Shown: positions 11,212 to 22,647 of the stretch, in pieces
Position numbering within the stretch: position 1 is the stretch's first letter
How the letters are laid out: the number at the start of each line of letters is the position of its first letter
From: Burkholderia territorii
GTDB taxonomy: Bacteria; Pseudomonadota; Gammaproteobacteria; Burkholderiales; Burkholderiaceae
Assembly (NCBI RefSeq): GCF_902833055.1
Contig: NZ_CADFEJ010000003.1
Coordinates: 248,001 to 312,000, forward strand
Reading direction: 5' to 3'
DNA length: 64,000 nt
The notes under the pieces: model-generated
What the model was told of the DNA's origin: nothing
Seen by the model: the letters and a program-made list of their open reading frames with translations, nothing else
Databases searched by the model: none
Program-made: the position numbers and the translations under genes

Positions 11212-11224
11212 GCGCGCGTACGCC

Positions 11225-12157
11225 ATGACCAATGCAGCTCCCCAGCGTCCACGTGTGCCGCGGCGCACGCTGGACGGTGTCCTCCTGCTCGACAAGCCGG
11301 TCGGCCTGTCGAGCAACGACGCCCTGATCCGCGCGAAGCGCTTGCTCCTCGCGAAGAAAGCCGGCCATACCGGCACGCTCGACCCGCTGGCCTCGGGCCT
11401 GTTGCCGCTGTGCTTCGGCGAGGCGACGAAGTTCTCGCAGGACTTGCTGGAAGCGGACAAGACCTACGAAGCGACGATGCGTCTGGGCGTGCGCACGACC
11501 ACCGGCGATGCTGAAGGCGACGTGCTCGACACGCGTGCCGTCGAATGCGACCGGACGGCGGTGGAGGCGGCACTCGCGCGCTTTACCGGCGAGATCGTGC
11601 AGGTGCCGCCGATGTATTCGGCGCTCAAGCGCGATGGCAAGCCGCTGTACGAATATGCGCGCGCAGGCCAGACCCTCGAACGGGAAGGCCGCAACGTGAC
11701 GATCCATGCGCTCGACCTGCTCGCCTGCGAATTGCCCGACGTGACGTTTCGCGTGACCTGCAGCAAGGGCACGTATGTGCGCACGCTGGCGGAGGATATC
11801 GGCGAGGCGCTCGGCTGCGGTGCGCATCTGACGATGCTGCGCCGCACGGGCGTCGGCGCGCTGACGCTCGAGCATGCGGTGACGCTCGACGCATTGTCCG
11901 ACGCCGCCGAAGCGGCGCGCGACGCATGGCTTCAGCCGGTCGACGCGCTGCTGTCGACGTTTGCGCCGGTGCATCTCGACGCAGCCTGCGCGAAGCGGTT
12001 CCTGCACGGCCAGCGCCTGCCGCTGTCCGAGCTCGATCCGATCGACGCGGCCGAGGGCGAGCGCGTGCGCGTGTACGCCGCGGCACGGCTGCTCGGCGTG
12101 GCGCGCAAGGCCAATGGCGTGCTCGCGCCCGAACGCCTCGTCGTGACGGCAGCATGA
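11225..12157 (+). CDS. truB: tRNA pseudouridine-55 synthase TruB
   Basis: A 310-residue enzyme that converts U55 in the T-loop of elongator tRNAs to pseudouridine. The start DGVLLLDKPVGLSSND and the catalytic motif GHTGTLDPLASGLLPL (Asp53 nucleophile) are clear, as is the later SKGTYVRTLAEDIG segment. A C-terminal PUA-like extension (about 240-310) is present. It is the last gene of the nusA operon: the bidirectional terminator at 12189-12220 follows 32 bases later, and the next genes face it from the other strand. Confidence 0.97.
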   Translation: MTNAAPQRPRVPRRTLDGVLLLDKPVGLSSNDALIRAKRLLLAKKAGHTGTLDPLASGLLPLCFGEATKFSQDLLEADKTYEATMRLGVRTTTGDAEGDVLDTRAVECDRTAVEAALARFTGEIVQVPPMYSALKRDGKPLYEYARAGQTLEREGRNVTIHALDLLACELPDVTFRVTCSKGTYVRTLAEDIGEALGCGAHLTMLRRTGVGALTLEHAVTLDALSDAAEAARDAWLQPVDALLSTFAPVHLDAACAKRFLHGQRLPLSELDPIDAAEGERVRVYAAARLLGVARKANGVLAPERLVVTAA

Positions 12158-12188
12158 TGCGCGGCGCGCGAGCGCCGTCCTCGGAATG

Positions 12189-12220
12189 AAAAAAACCGGT
12201 CGATCTCGACCGGTTTTTTT
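12189..12220. terminator. Bidirectional terminator between truB and the efflux operon
   Basis: A perfect 9-bp stem (ACCGGTCGA / TCGACCGGT, two-base loop) is flanked by A residues on the left and seven T residues on the right. It lies between convergent genes and can end transcription in both directions. Confidence 0.9.
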
Positions 12221-12247
12221 ATTGGCGTGCTGGTTTCAGCGCGATGC

Positions 12248-13807
12248 TCAGTGCGCAGCCGACGCCGCCGCACCCGCATCGCCGCCGCCCGCGCGTTCGG
12301 GCTTCGTGATCCAGATCAGTCCGATCAGCAGCACGAAGATTGCCGCCGAGATGTAGAACAGATCGTTCACGCCGAGTTGCGCGGCCTGCTGCGTGGCCAT
12401 GTTGTTGATGAGCCCGTGCGCCTGATCCTGTGTCAGCCCGAGGTTACCCATCTGCGTGACGGCCTGGTTGAAGGTCGGGTTGTACGGGTTGGTCTGCTCG
12501 ACCAGCTGCGCGTGGTGGAAGTTGTTCCGGTGGTCCCACGCGGTCTGGAAGATCGACGTGCCGATGCCGCCGCACATGATCCGCACGAAGTTCGACAGGC
12601 CCGATGCCGCGGGAATGCGGTGGCCGGGCAGGCCGGACAGCGTGATCGACACGAGCGGGATGAAGAAGCCGGCCATCGCGATGCCTTGCACGAGCGTCGG
12701 CAGCGTCAGCGACCACTCGTCGACGCCGGTCGTGTAGCGCGAGCGCATCCAGAAACACAATGCAAAGGTCAGGAATGCGGCGGTCGCGATGTAGCGCGGG
12801 TCGGTGCGCGGCAGGAACTTGCCGGTCAGCGGCGACAGCAGGATCGCGAACAGCCCGACCGGCGCCATCACGAGGCCGGCATCGGTCGCGGTGTACCCGA
12901 TCTGGGTCTGCAGCCACAGCGGCAGCAGCACGAGATTGCCGAAATAGAGCCCGTAGCCGACCGCGAGCGCGATCGTGCCACCCGTGAAGTTGCGCATCCG
13001 GAACAGCGACAGGTCGACGACCGGATGTTCCGCCGTCAGCTCCCAGATCACGAAGAACGCGAACGAGATGACTGCGATCAGCGCGAGCACGATGATGGTC
13101 GTCGACGCGAACCAGTCGAGATCCTTGCCCTTGTCGAGCATGATCTGCAGCGAGCCGACCCACAGCACGAGCAGCGCGAGACCGACGCCGTCGATCGGCG
13201 CGCGACGCACCGTCGATTCGCGCGTGCGATAGATCGACCACGTGGCCAGCGCGGCGGCGATGCCGACGGGGATGTTCACGTAGAAGATCCACGGCCACGA
13301 ATAGTTGTCCGAAATCCAGCCGCCGAGGATCGGGCCCGCGACCGGTGCGATCAGCGTCGTCATCGACCACAGCGCGAGCGCCATCGGCGCTTTCGCGCGC
13401 GGGTAGCTCGACAGCAGCAGCGATTGCGAAAGCGGAATCATCGGCCCGGCGACCGCGCCCTGGAGCACGCGCGACGCGAGCAGGAACGGCAGGCTCGGCG
13501 CCAGCCCGCACATCCACGACGAGATCACGAACAGGATGATCGACGCAAGAAACAGACGAACCTGTCCGAAGCGATCGGTCAGCCAGCCCGTCAGCGGCAC
13601 CGAGATCGCGTTCGCAACGGCGAACGACGTGATGACCCACGTACCCTGGTCGGACGATACGCCGAGATCGCCCGAGATGGTCGGGATCGCGACGTTCGCA
13701 ATCGACGTGTCGAGCACGTTCATGAACACCGCGAGCGATACCGCGATCGTCCCGAGCACGAGTTGCCCGCCTTGCAGCGGCGGGTGGGAGACAGGAGCCT
13801 GTGCCAT
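12248..13807 (-). CDS. MFS drug exporter, DHA2 (14-TMS, EmrB/QacA) family
   Basis: A 519-residue inner-membrane proton antiporter. Hydrophobic segments fit 14 transmembrane helices. Family motifs include NVLDTSIANVAIPTISGDLG in helix 1, the motif A loop GWLTDRFGQVRLFL and the motif C-like region ARVLQGAVAGPMIPLSQ. It is the last gene of a marR / outer-membrane factor / membrane-fusion protein / MFS operon, so it should form an EmrAB-TolC-like tripartite pump that expels hydrophobic drugs or detergents across both membranes. The start lies 27 bases after the stop of the fusion-protein gene. The substrate cannot be predicted from sequence. Confidence 0.95.
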   Translation of the reverse strand: MAQAPVSHPPLQGGQLVLGTIAVSLAVFMNVLDTSIANVAIPTISGDLGVSSDQGTWVITSFAVANAISVPLTGWLTDRFGQVRLFLASIILFVISSWMCGLAPSLPFLLASRVLQGAVAGPMIPLSQSLLLSSYPRAKAPMALALWSMTTLIAPVAGPILGGWISDNYSWPWIFYVNIPVGIAAALATWSIYRTRESTVRRAPIDGVGLALLVLWVGSLQIMLDKGKDLDWFASTTIIVLALIAVISFAFFVIWELTAEHPVVDLSLFRMRNFTGGTIALAVGYGLYFGNLVLLPLWLQTQIGYTATDAGLVMAPVGLFAILLSPLTGKFLPRTDPRYIATAAFLTFALCFWMRSRYTTGVDEWSLTLPTLVQGIAMAGFFIPLVSITLSGLPGHRIPAASGLSNFVRIMCGGIGTSIFQTAWDHRNNFHHAQLVEQTNPYNPTFNQAVTQMGNLGLTQDQAHGLINNMATQQAAQLGVNDLFYISAAIFVLLIGLIWITKPERAGGGDAGAAASAAH

Positions 13808-13834
13808 GTCGATAGTTTTCCGGAGTCGGATCCG

Positions 13835-15052
13835 TTACATCATCTTCGCGACGCTCGCCGACTTCGCGGCGGCCGGCGCCGGCGCGTTGCCGCCGGCATT
13901 CTCGGCGATGATGCGCGCGATCTCGGCGTCGGCTTCGTCGCCGTATTTCGCGAACACGTTCGTCTCGTAGACCGTGTTCTGTGCATTGGCAAGCTGGTCG
14001 CCGCGCTCGTCCTTGATGTCGACGTCGACCTGCATCGACAGGCCGATGCGCAGCGGATGCTTCTCGAGATCCTTCGGATCGATCTCGATACGCACCGGCA
14101 GGCGCTGCACGACCTTGATCCAGTTGCCCGTCGCATTCTGCGCCGGCAGCAGCGAGAACGCCGAGCCCGTGCCGGCCGAGAAGCCGACCACCTTGCCGTG
14201 GTAGACCGCCGACGAACCGTAGATATCGGCCGTCAGCTCGACCGGCTGGCCGATGCGCATGTGCTTGAGCTGGACTTCCTTGAAGTTCGCATCGACCCAC
14301 ACTGCATTCAGCGGCACGACGGACATCAGCGGGTTGCCCGGCGACACGCGCTGGCCGACCTGCACCGAGCGCTTCGCGACATAGCCGGTGACCGGCGCGG
14401 GCAGTACGTTACGCGCGTTCGCGAGGTATGCGTCGCGAACCTTCGCAGCCGCGGCCATCACGTTCGGATGCGACGCGATGGTCGTGTTCGCGGTCAGTGC
14501 GCGGTTCGATGCGAGCTGCTGTTGCGCCGCGTCGACCGACGCCTGCGCGGCGCGCACGGCGTCGCGTGCGTGGGAGATTTCTTCCTGCGACACGGCGCCC
14601 GTCTGCGCGACGGCCATCCGGCGGCGCAGGTCGTCCTGTGCCTTCGACAGGTCGGACTGGCGCAGCGCGACTTGCGCGCGGTACTGGTCGTCGTTGACGA
14701 ACAGGCCGCGCACCTGGCGTACCGTCTGCGCGAGGTTGGCCTCGGCCTGCTGCAGCGCGACCTGCGAGTCGGCCGGGTCGAGCACGACGAGCGGATCGCC
14801 GGCCTTGACCGTCTGCGTATCGTCGGCCTTCACGGCGATCACGGTGCCCGTGACCTGCGGCGTGATCTGCACGACGTTGCCGTTCACGTACGCGTCGTCG
14901 GTCTCTTCATGGAAGCGCGCGACCAGGAAGTAGTACAGGCCGTACGCAATGGCCGCGATCGCGATGACCGCGATCAGCAGCGTCATCATCCGTTTGCGCT
15001 TTCCGTTGTTCTGCGGCTGGGCGCTGGCGGCGTTTTGTTGAGGGTCGCTCAT
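13835..15052 (-). CDS. HlyD/EmrA-type membrane-fusion protein
   Basis: A 405-residue periplasmic adaptor anchored by one N-terminal transmembrane helix (about residues 22-45). It is followed by the EmrA signature EETDDAYVNGNVVQITPQVTG, the first half of the lipoyl/barrel-sandwich domain. A long alpha-hairpin (about 100-215) and the second lipoyl half (LPAPVTGYVAKRSVQVGQRV) come next, then the beta-barrel. It should bridge the MFS pump (12248-13807) and the outer-membrane factor (15105-16601). The gap to the upstream gene is 52 bases. Confidence 0.95.
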   Translation of the reverse strand: MSDPQQNAASAQPQNNGKRKRMMTLLIAVIAIAAIAYGLYYFLVARFHEETDDAYVNGNVVQITPQVTGTVIAVKADDTQTVKAGDPLVVLDPADSQVALQQAEANLAQTVRQVRGLFVNDDQYRAQVALRQSDLSKAQDDLRRRMAVAQTGAVSQEEISHARDAVRAAQASVDAAQQQLASNRALTANTTIASHPNVMAAAAKVRDAYLANARNVLPAPVTGYVAKRSVQVGQRVSPGNPLMSVVPLNAVWVDANFKEVQLKHMRIGQPVELTADIYGSSAVYHGKVVGFSAGTGSAFSLLPAQNATGNWIKVVQRLPVRIEIDPKDLEKHPLRIGLSMQVDVDIKDERGDQLANAQNTVYETNVFAKYGDEADAEIARIIAENAGGNAPAPAAAKSASVAKMM

Positions 15053-15104
15053 GGCGATTTTCTCCGTCCGTTATTTCGAGTGTCTGCGTAGTGGTGGCGC
15101 CGGA

Positions 15105-16601
15105 TCAGTTGGCGGCCTGTTTCGTCTGCTTGTCGGCGTCGGGCGCGGCGAGCCGCGTGCCGGTCGCATCGAACCCGCCGCCGAGCGCCTTGATCAGCGC
15201 GAGCTGCATGTCGCGCCGGCGCATCTTCAGGTTCGTCACCGTCTGCTCCGACGCGAGGCGGTTGCTGTCGGCGGTCAGCACCTGGAGCTGCGGCGACAGG
15301 CCGGCCTTGTAGCGGATCACGGCGAGGTCGTACGCACGCGTCGACGCGTCGAGCGCGCGCTGCGCGTCGTCCATCTGGCGGTCGACCGCGCGGATCGATG
15401 CGACCTGTGTCGCGACGTCGTTGAGCGCGCTGATCAGCGTCTGGTTGTAGTTCGCGACCGACAGGTCGAAGTCCGCGTAGCGGCCCTTGAGCTGCGCACG
15501 CAACGCACCCGCATCGAAGATCGGCAGGTGGATGGCCGGCCCGAACTGCGCCTGGCGGCTCGCGAAATTCAGGAATTTGCCCCAGCCGAACGCATCGAAG
15601 CCGAAGCCGGCCGCGAGGTTCACGTCGGGAAAGAATTCCGCCTTCGCTTCCTTCACGTCGTGCATGGCGGCCTCGACCTGCCAGCGCGCGGCGACGATGT
15701 CGGGGCGGCGCGACACGAGGTCGGCCGGCAGATTGCCCGGCAGCGCGACTTCGCCGGTCGGGTTCATCACGGGTGCGGCGATTTGCAGACCGCGATCCGG
15801 CCCCTTGCCGAGCAGCGCGGCGAGCTGGTAGCGCACGGTCGTGATCTGGCCGTCGAGGTCGGACAGCGACGCCTGGGTCGTCGCGATGTTGCCGCGCGCG
15901 GTCTGGCGTTCCACGTTGGTGTCGAGGCCGGCCGACACGCGGCCGTCGGTGATCTTGCCGACCGTCTGGCGGTTGGTGATCTCGCGTTGCGCGATGTCGC
16001 GCAGCGCATACAGTTGCGCAAGCGAGTTGTAGGTGCGGGCCACCGACGACGCAAGCGTGATGCGCGCCTGCTGCATGTCGGCTTCGGCGGCCTTTTCCTG
16101 CGACACGGCCGTATGCAGGCGCTCGCGGTTCTTGCCCCACAGATCCAGATCCCACGATGCGCTCGCGAGCGCGTTGTTCTCGCTGTACCACTGGCCGCCG
16201 TACGGGGGCGGGAACAGTGCGTTCGACGAATACAGCTCGCGCGTCCACGAGTAGCTGGCTTCGGCCTTCGGCATCAGGTTCGAGCGCGACGATTCGATGT
16301 ACGACGACGCCTTGGCGATGCGCGCCTGTGCCTGCGCGATCGACGGGTTGCCCTGGAGCGCCTCGTCGATCAGCTTCGGCAGTTGCGGATCGCCGAACTG
16401 GTTTGCCCAGTCGAGTGTCGGCCACTGGCCGCCCTGGGCGGGCAGGCTCTGGGCGGTTTCGAATTGCGACGCGGGTGCGATCTGCTTGTCGCTCTTGATG
16501 CCGATGTAGTTTGCGCAGCCCGCCAGCGCCAGCGCGGCGACCGCGGCGGCGATGGCGGCGCGGCACGACCCGGCGCGCACGGACAACGGGGAGGATTTCA
16601 T
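15105..16601 (-). CDS. Outer-membrane efflux lipoprotein, NodT family
   Basis: A TolC-like outer-membrane channel of 498 residues. The N-terminus is a lipoprotein signal with lipobox LAGC (Cys29), followed by two repeats of the outer-membrane-efflux-protein domain (DPQLPKLIDEALQGNPSIAQA in the first, LVSRRPDIVAARWQVEAAMHDV in the second). I use the ATG at 16601, which begins the signal peptide. A longer frame starting at 16637 adds 12 residues without signal character. It is the first structural gene after marR, and an operator-like palindrome (16672-16690) lies just upstream. Confidence 0.94.
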   Translation of the reverse strand: MKSSPLSVRAGSCRAAIAAAVAALALAGCANYIGIKSDKQIAPASQFETAQSLPAQGGQWPTLDWANQFGDPQLPKLIDEALQGNPSIAQAQARIAKASSYIESSRSNLMPKAEASYSWTRELYSSNALFPPPYGGQWYSENNALASASWDLDLWGKNRERLHTAVSQEKAAEADMQQARITLASSVARTYNSLAQLYALRDIAQREITNRQTVGKITDGRVSAGLDTNVERQTARGNIATTQASLSDLDGQITTVRYQLAALLGKGPDRGLQIAAPVMNPTGEVALPGNLPADLVSRRPDIVAARWQVEAAMHDVKEAKAEFFPDVNLAAGFGFDAFGWGKFLNFASRQAQFGPAIHLPIFDAGALRAQLKGRYADFDLSVANYNQTLISALNDVATQVASIRAVDRQMDDAQRALDASTRAYDLAVIRYKAGLSPQLQVLTADSNRLASEQTVTNLKMRRRDMQLALIKALGGGFDATGTRLAAPDADKQTKQAAN

Positions 16602-16671
16602 CGCGCTGTTCCCTGACTCGGAATGAATGATGGACACTGCAAGGATTTCCTTACATTAATCTGTCAAAAGT

Positions 16672-16690
16672 AATTGTTATGGCAACTATT
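16672..16690 (-). promoter_or_regulatory. MarR-type operator between marR and the efflux genes
   Basis: An imperfect 19-bp palindrome: AATTGTT, five bases, AACTATT, one mismatched pair. It overlaps the marR stop codon and lies about 70 bases before the outer-membrane factor start. The sequence GCAACTATTGC here is the reverse complement of copies at 16715-16725 and (in part) 17195-17204, so several binding sites surround the regulator gene. Assignment to this MarR protein is inferred. Confidence 0.6.
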
Positions 16691-17180
16691 GCGTGACGCT
16701 ACTGCCGGCGGTCTCGCAATAGTTGCTGAGAATGCGCCGCAGCATGCTCTTCAGAAAACCGACTTCTTCCGGCGTGAAACCGTCCAGCAGTTCGTCGAGC
16801 ACGCTGCGGAATACCGGCGGCAGCCGCTCCGCCAGCGCGCGACCTTCGTCGGTCAGCTCGAGACGCACGACCCGCCGATCCTCGATGCTGCGCACCCGGG
16901 ACAGCAACCCGCGCTTTTCGACGCGATCGAGCAGGCGCGTGACCGCGCTCGCGTCGATCCCGTATTCGCGCGCGAGCTCGGCGGCTGTCGAGCATTTGCC
17001 GACGGCGATCATGAACAGCATGCTCGCCTGCGTGCCCGTGATGCCGAGCTCTTCCTGCGTGCGCTGCGTGACGAGGTTGGTCATCACCGATTTCACGCGC
17101 GACATCAGATAACCGACGCTGTCGTTCATCTGATACGTGGACAGCGGCGAGACGGACGGTTGGGAAGGAGAATCCGACAT
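16686..17180 (-). CDS. MarR-family transcriptional repressor
   Basis: A 164-residue winged-helix regulator. The central segment LGITGTQASMLFMIAVGKCS-TAAELAREYGIDASAVTRLLDR and the wing RRVVRLELTDEGRALAERLP are typical of MarR proteins that release DNA on binding phenolic or drug-like ligands. The chosen ATG (17180) gives a standard N-terminus; a frame starting at 17243 would run through the probable operator. It heads the efflux operon on the minus strand. Copies of GCAATAGTTG before the gene, inside its last codons and just after it suggest autoregulation together with the pump. Confidence 0.93.
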   Translation of the reverse strand: MSDSPSQPSVSPLSTYQMNDSVGYLMSRVKSVMTNLVTQRTQEELGITGTQASMLFMIAVGKCSTAAELAREYGIDASAVTRLLDRVEKRGLLSRVRSIEDRRVVRLELTDEGRALAERLPPVFRSVLDELLDGFTPEEVGFLKSMLRRILSNYCETAGSSVTQ

Positions 17181-17505
17181 AAAACCCTGAAGCTGCAATA
17201 GTTGACTAGGCAGCAGTATAGGCACAATTGCTTGCCGCGGCAAATGTTAATCGAACGGGCGAGGGCGCGCTCCCCGGTCCGAAATCTCCTTGTCGGCGTC
17301 AGGGTCTTCTGGTCGCCATCGGCGGTGCCGGCCGAGGTGCGCAGCGAGGGCAGGGAGGTGCGGTTTGCTGCATTGCAAAGGCGAGTCCGGCTTTCGACAT
17401 CCTCACGTGCTATAATTTGAGGCTTTCCAAGCTGCAACGCGCGCGCACGTGTCCCGGTGACTGACGAGCGTGCGCGTTTGCGCGTTCAACGATTTCCAGG
17501 TTTCT
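17181..17505. promoter_or_regulatory. 325-bp divergent region between marR and typA
   Basis: No gene is seen. Near marR lie GCAATAGTTG (17195-17204), matching the operator-like sites at the other end of marR, and a perfect 12-bp palindrome TTGCCGCGGCAA (17232-17243). Near typA there is an extended -10 promoter element TGCTATAAT (17408-17416) without a good -35, leaving about 90 bases of typA leader. The middle part is GC-rich without clear structure. Confidence 0.6.
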
Positions 17506-19332
<1,827 letters not shown>

Positions 19333-19355
19333 GCATCGGCCGTTCCCGCATGACG

Positions 19356-19383
19356 AAAAAGGCTGCCTTCGGGCAGCCTTTTT
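19356..19383 (+). terminator. Intrinsic terminator of typA
   Basis: A 7-bp GC-rich stem (GGCTGCC / GGGCAGCC region, TTC loop) is flanked by five A residues upstream and five T residues downstream. Confidence 0.92.
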
Positions 19384-19539
19384 GCATTTGCGCGGTGTGC
19401 AATCGGGCGCGCTGTAAAACACTGTTCCCGCAGCGCGCCGCAATCCGGCAAAACCCCCGCCGCGCGGCGCTTTCAGGCGTGCTCGGCGTGAACTTCGGTA
19501 TCGGTTCTGTGATATGCTGCGCGCACGCAAGTTTTAGGT

Positions 19540-19646
19540 CCTTCCAAGCAAGACTTGATTCGCAATCCGCTAAACGGTCAGGCCGTGTCGCGGAAGGTTG
19601 AGTAACCCGCTATTTCTCGAGAAGCTCGAAGAAAGGTGAGCGTAAA
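19540..19646 (+). ncRNA. Structured leader of sucA (candidate sucA RNA motif)
   Basis: The leader directly before sucA contains CCTTCC (19540-19545) complementary to GGAAGG (19592-19597). A second hairpin at 19613-19634 has arms TTTCTCGAG and CTCGAAGAAA, and its 3' arm runs into the ribosome-binding site (GAAAGG). A conserved RNA called the sucA motif is known in sucA leaders of Burkholderiales, and the position fits. I have not aligned this sequence to the motif model. Sequestration of the ribosome site suggests translational control. The rest of the typA-sucA gap (19384-19539) shows only a weak possible -10 (TATGCT, 19513-19518). Confidence 0.55.
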
Positions 19647-22511
19647 ATGTCAGATGTAATGAAGCAGTTTCAGCTGAACTCCTATCTGTTCGGCGGCAAT
19701 GCTTCGTACGTTGAAGAACTGTACGATGCATACCTCAACAATCCGGCATCGGTGCCGGAGAACTGGCGAGAGTATTTCGACGCGCTGCAGAACGTGCCTG
19801 CAACCGACGGCTCGAACGCCAACGACGTCGCTCACTTCCCGATCGTCGAATCGTTTGCCGAGCGCGCGAAGGCCAATGCCTTCATCCCGCGCGAAAGCAC
19901 GAGCAACCTGGCGACCGCGCGCAAGCAGGTCCATGTCCAGTCCCTCATCAGCGCATATCGCTTCCTCGGCTCGCAATGGGCCAATCTGGATCCGCTGAAG
20001 CGTCGCGAACGTCCCGCCATTCCCGAACTCGAACCTGCTTTCTACGACTTCTCCGAAGGCGACCTCGACCAGACCTACAGCGCAAGCAACCTGTATTTCG
20101 GTTTCGACCAGGCATCGCTGCGCGACATCGTCAAGGGCTTGCGTGACACGTATTGCGGCACGATCGGCGCCGAATACATGTACATCAGCGATCCGGAGCA
20201 AAAGCGCTGGTGGCAGGAGCGCCTGGAATCGATCCGCGCGACGCCGTCCTTCTCGGTCGACAAGAAGAAGCACATCCTGAACCGCCTGACGGCAGCGGAA
20301 GGCCTCGAGCGCTATCTGCACACCAAGTACGTCGGCCAGAAGCGCTTCTCGCTCGAAGGCGGCGAAAGCTTCATCGCGGCGATGGACGAAGTCGTCCAGC
20401 ACGCAGGCAAGCGCGGCGTGCAGGAAATCATCATCGGCATGGCGCACCGCGGCCGTCTGAACGTGCTGGTCAACACGCTCGGCAAGATGCCGGCCGACCT
20501 GTTCGCCGAATTCGAAGGCAAGCACGTCGACGACCTGCCGGCCGGTGACGTGAAGTACCACAAGGGCTTCTCGTCGGACGTGTCGACCGAAGGCGGCCCG
20601 GTCCACCTGTCGCTCGCGTTCAACCCGTCGCACCTCGAAATCGTGAACCCGGTGGTCGAAGGTTCCGCGAAGGCACGGATGGACCGCCGCGGCGACGAAG
20701 ACGGCCTGCAGGTGCTGCCGGTGCAGATCCACGGCGACGCGGCCTTTGCCGGCCAGGGCGTCGTGATGGAAACGCTGAACCTCGCACAGACGCGCGGTTA
20801 CGGCACGCACGGCACGCTGCACATCGTCATCAACAACCAGATCGGCTTCACGACGTCCGACCCGCGCGACGCGCGCTCGACGCTGTACTGTACCGACGTG
20901 GTCAAGATGATCGAAGCGCCGGTGCTGCACGTGAACGGCGACGATCCGGAAGCCGTCGTCCTCGCGACCCAGATCGCGATCGACTACCGGATGCAGTTCC
21001 ACAAGGATGTCGTGATCGACATCGTCTGCTTCCGCAAGCTGGGCCACAACGAGCAGGACACGCCGGCGGTCACGCAGCCGCTGATGTACAAGAAGATCGC
21101 GCAGCACCCGGGCACCCGTGCGCTGTACGCGGAGAAGCTCGTGCAGCAGGGCGTGATCACCGCGGAAGACGCCGACAACTACGTGAAGGCGTACCGCAAG
21201 GCGATGGACGACGGCCACCACACCGTCGATCCGGTGCTGTCGAACTACAAGAGCAAGTACGCGGTCGACTGGGTTCCGTTCCTGAACCGCAAGTGGACGG
21301 ACGCGGCAGATACGGCCGTGCCGCTCGCCGAACTGAAGCGCCTCGGCGAACGCATCACGACGGTCCCGGAAAACTTCAAGGTCCACCCGCTCGTCGAGCG
21401 CGTGATCAACGACCGCCGCAACATGGCGCGCGGCGACCAGCCGCTCGACTGGGGCATGGGCGAACACCTCGCCTTCGCGTCGCTCGTCGCATCGGGCTAC
21501 TCGGTGCGCCTGACCGGCCAGGACTCGGGCCGCGGCACGTTCACGCACCGTCATGCGGTGCTGCATGACCAGAACCGCGAGCGCTGGAACGACGGCACGT
21601 ACGTGCCGCTGCAGAACATCGCCGACGGTCAGGCGAAGTTCACGGTGATCGACTCGGTGCTGTCGGAAGAGGCGGTGCTGGGCTTCGAATACGGTTACTC
21701 GACCGCCGAGCCGAACACGCTCGTGCTGTGGGAAGCCCAGTTCGGCGACTTCGTCAACGGCGCGCAGGTCGTGATCGACCAGTTCATCTCGTCGGGCGAA
21801 GTGAAGTGGGGCCGCGTGTCGGGTCTCACGATGCTGCTGCCGCACGGCTACGAAGGCCAGGGTCCGGAACACTCGTCGACGCGTATCGAGCGTTTCCTGC
21901 AGCTGTGTGCCGATCACAACATGCAGGTCGTTCAGCCGACGACGCCGGCGCAGATCTTCCACCTGCTGCGCCGCCAGATGATCCGCCTGTTCCGCAAGCC
22001 GCTGATCGTCGCAACGCCGAAGTCGCTGCTGCGCCACAAGGAAGCGGTGTCGGACCTGTCGGAGCTCGCGAAGGGCTCGTTCCAGCCGGTGCTGGGCGAA
22101 ACCGACGGCGGCATCGACGCGAAGAAGGTCAAGCGCGTGCTGGTGTGCTCGGGCCGCGTGTATTACGACCTCGTCGCGCATCGCCGCGAAGCGAAGGCGA
22201 ACGACGTCGCGATCATCCGTATCGAGCAGCTGTATCCGTTCGCGCACAAGCAGTTCGAAGCGGAAATGAAGAAGTACGAGAACGCGACTGAAGTGGTCTG
22301 GGTGCAGGACGAGCCGCAGAACCAGGGCCCCTGGTTCTACGTCGAGCACCACCTGAAGGAAGGCATGAAGGAAGGGCAGAAGCTGGCATACAGCGGCCGT
22401 CCGGCTTCGGCCTCGCCGGCGGTTGGCTACTACGCGAAGCACTACGAGCAGCAGAAGGCCCTCATCGAAGGTGCATTCGGCCGCCTGAAGAGCGCATCGA
22501 TCGCGAAATAA
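19647..22511 (+). CDS. sucA: 2-oxoglutarate dehydrogenase E1 component
   Basis: The thiamine-diphosphate-dependent decarboxylase (E1o) of the TCA-cycle 2-oxoglutarate dehydrogenase complex, 954 residues, slightly longer than in E. coli. The N-terminus ([19 protein letters not shown]) matches the E2-binding arm. The ThDP-binding region contains [19 protein letters not shown] (near residue 361), and [17 protein letters not shown] precedes it. The C-terminal transketolase-like domain holds [20 protein letters not shown]. First gene of odhA-odhB-lpdA, with a structured leader. Confidence 0.98.
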   Translation: MSDVMKQFQLNSYLFGGNASYVEELYDAYLNNPASVPENWREYFDALQNVPATDGSNANDVAHFPIVESFAERAKANAFIPRESTSNLATARKQVHVQSLISAYRFLGSQWANLDPLKRRERPAIPELEPAFYDFSEGDLDQTYSASNLYFGFDQASLRDIVKGLRDTYCGTIGAEYMYISDPEQKRWWQERLESIRATPSFSVDKKKHILNRLTAAEGLERYLHTKYVGQKRFSLEGGESFIAAMDEVVQHAGKRGVQEIIIGMAHRGRLNVLVNTLGKMPADLFAEFEGKHVDDLPAGDVKYHKGFSSDVSTEGGPVHLSLAFNPSHLEIVNPVVEGSAKARMDRRGDEDGLQVLPVQIHGDAAFAGQGVVMETLNLAQTRGYGTHGTLHIVINNQIGFTTSDPRDARSTLYCTDVVKMIEAPVLHVNGDDPEAVVLATQIAIDYRMQFHKDVVIDIVCFRKLGHNEQDTPAVTQPLMYKKIAQHPGTRALYAEKLVQQGVITAEDADNYVKAYRKAMDDGHHTVDPVLSNYKSKYAVDWVPFLNRKWTDAADTAVPLAELKRLGERITTVPENFKVHPLVERVINDRRNMARGDQPLDWGMGEHLAFASLVASGYSVRLTGQDSGRGTFTHRHAVLHDQNRERWNDGTYVPLQNIADGQAKFTVIDSVLSEEAVLGFEYGYSTAEPNTLVLWEAQFGDFVNGAQVVIDQFISSGEVKWGRVSGLTMLLPHGYEGQGPEHSSTRIERFLQLCADHNMQVVQPTTPAQIFHLLRRQMIRLFRKPLIVATPKSLLRHKEAVSDLSELAKGSFQPVLGETDGGIDAKKVKRVLVCSGRVYYDLVAHRREAKANDVAIIRIEQLYPFAHKQFEAEMKKYENATEVVWVQDEPQNQGPWFYVEHHLKEGMKEGQKLAYSGRPASASPAVGYYAKHYEQQKALIEGAFGRLKSASIAK

Positions 22512-22647
22512 CCGACGTCAAGCGAAACGGGAAGGCGCAGCGCGCTTTCCCGTGTCTTTTGGCCCGCCGGGCGCGTCGCGCGCCGCATCGGCCGAAGGAA
22601 TCGCACGAACCTCGTCATTACCCAGATTAAGCATCCAGGAAAATCAC

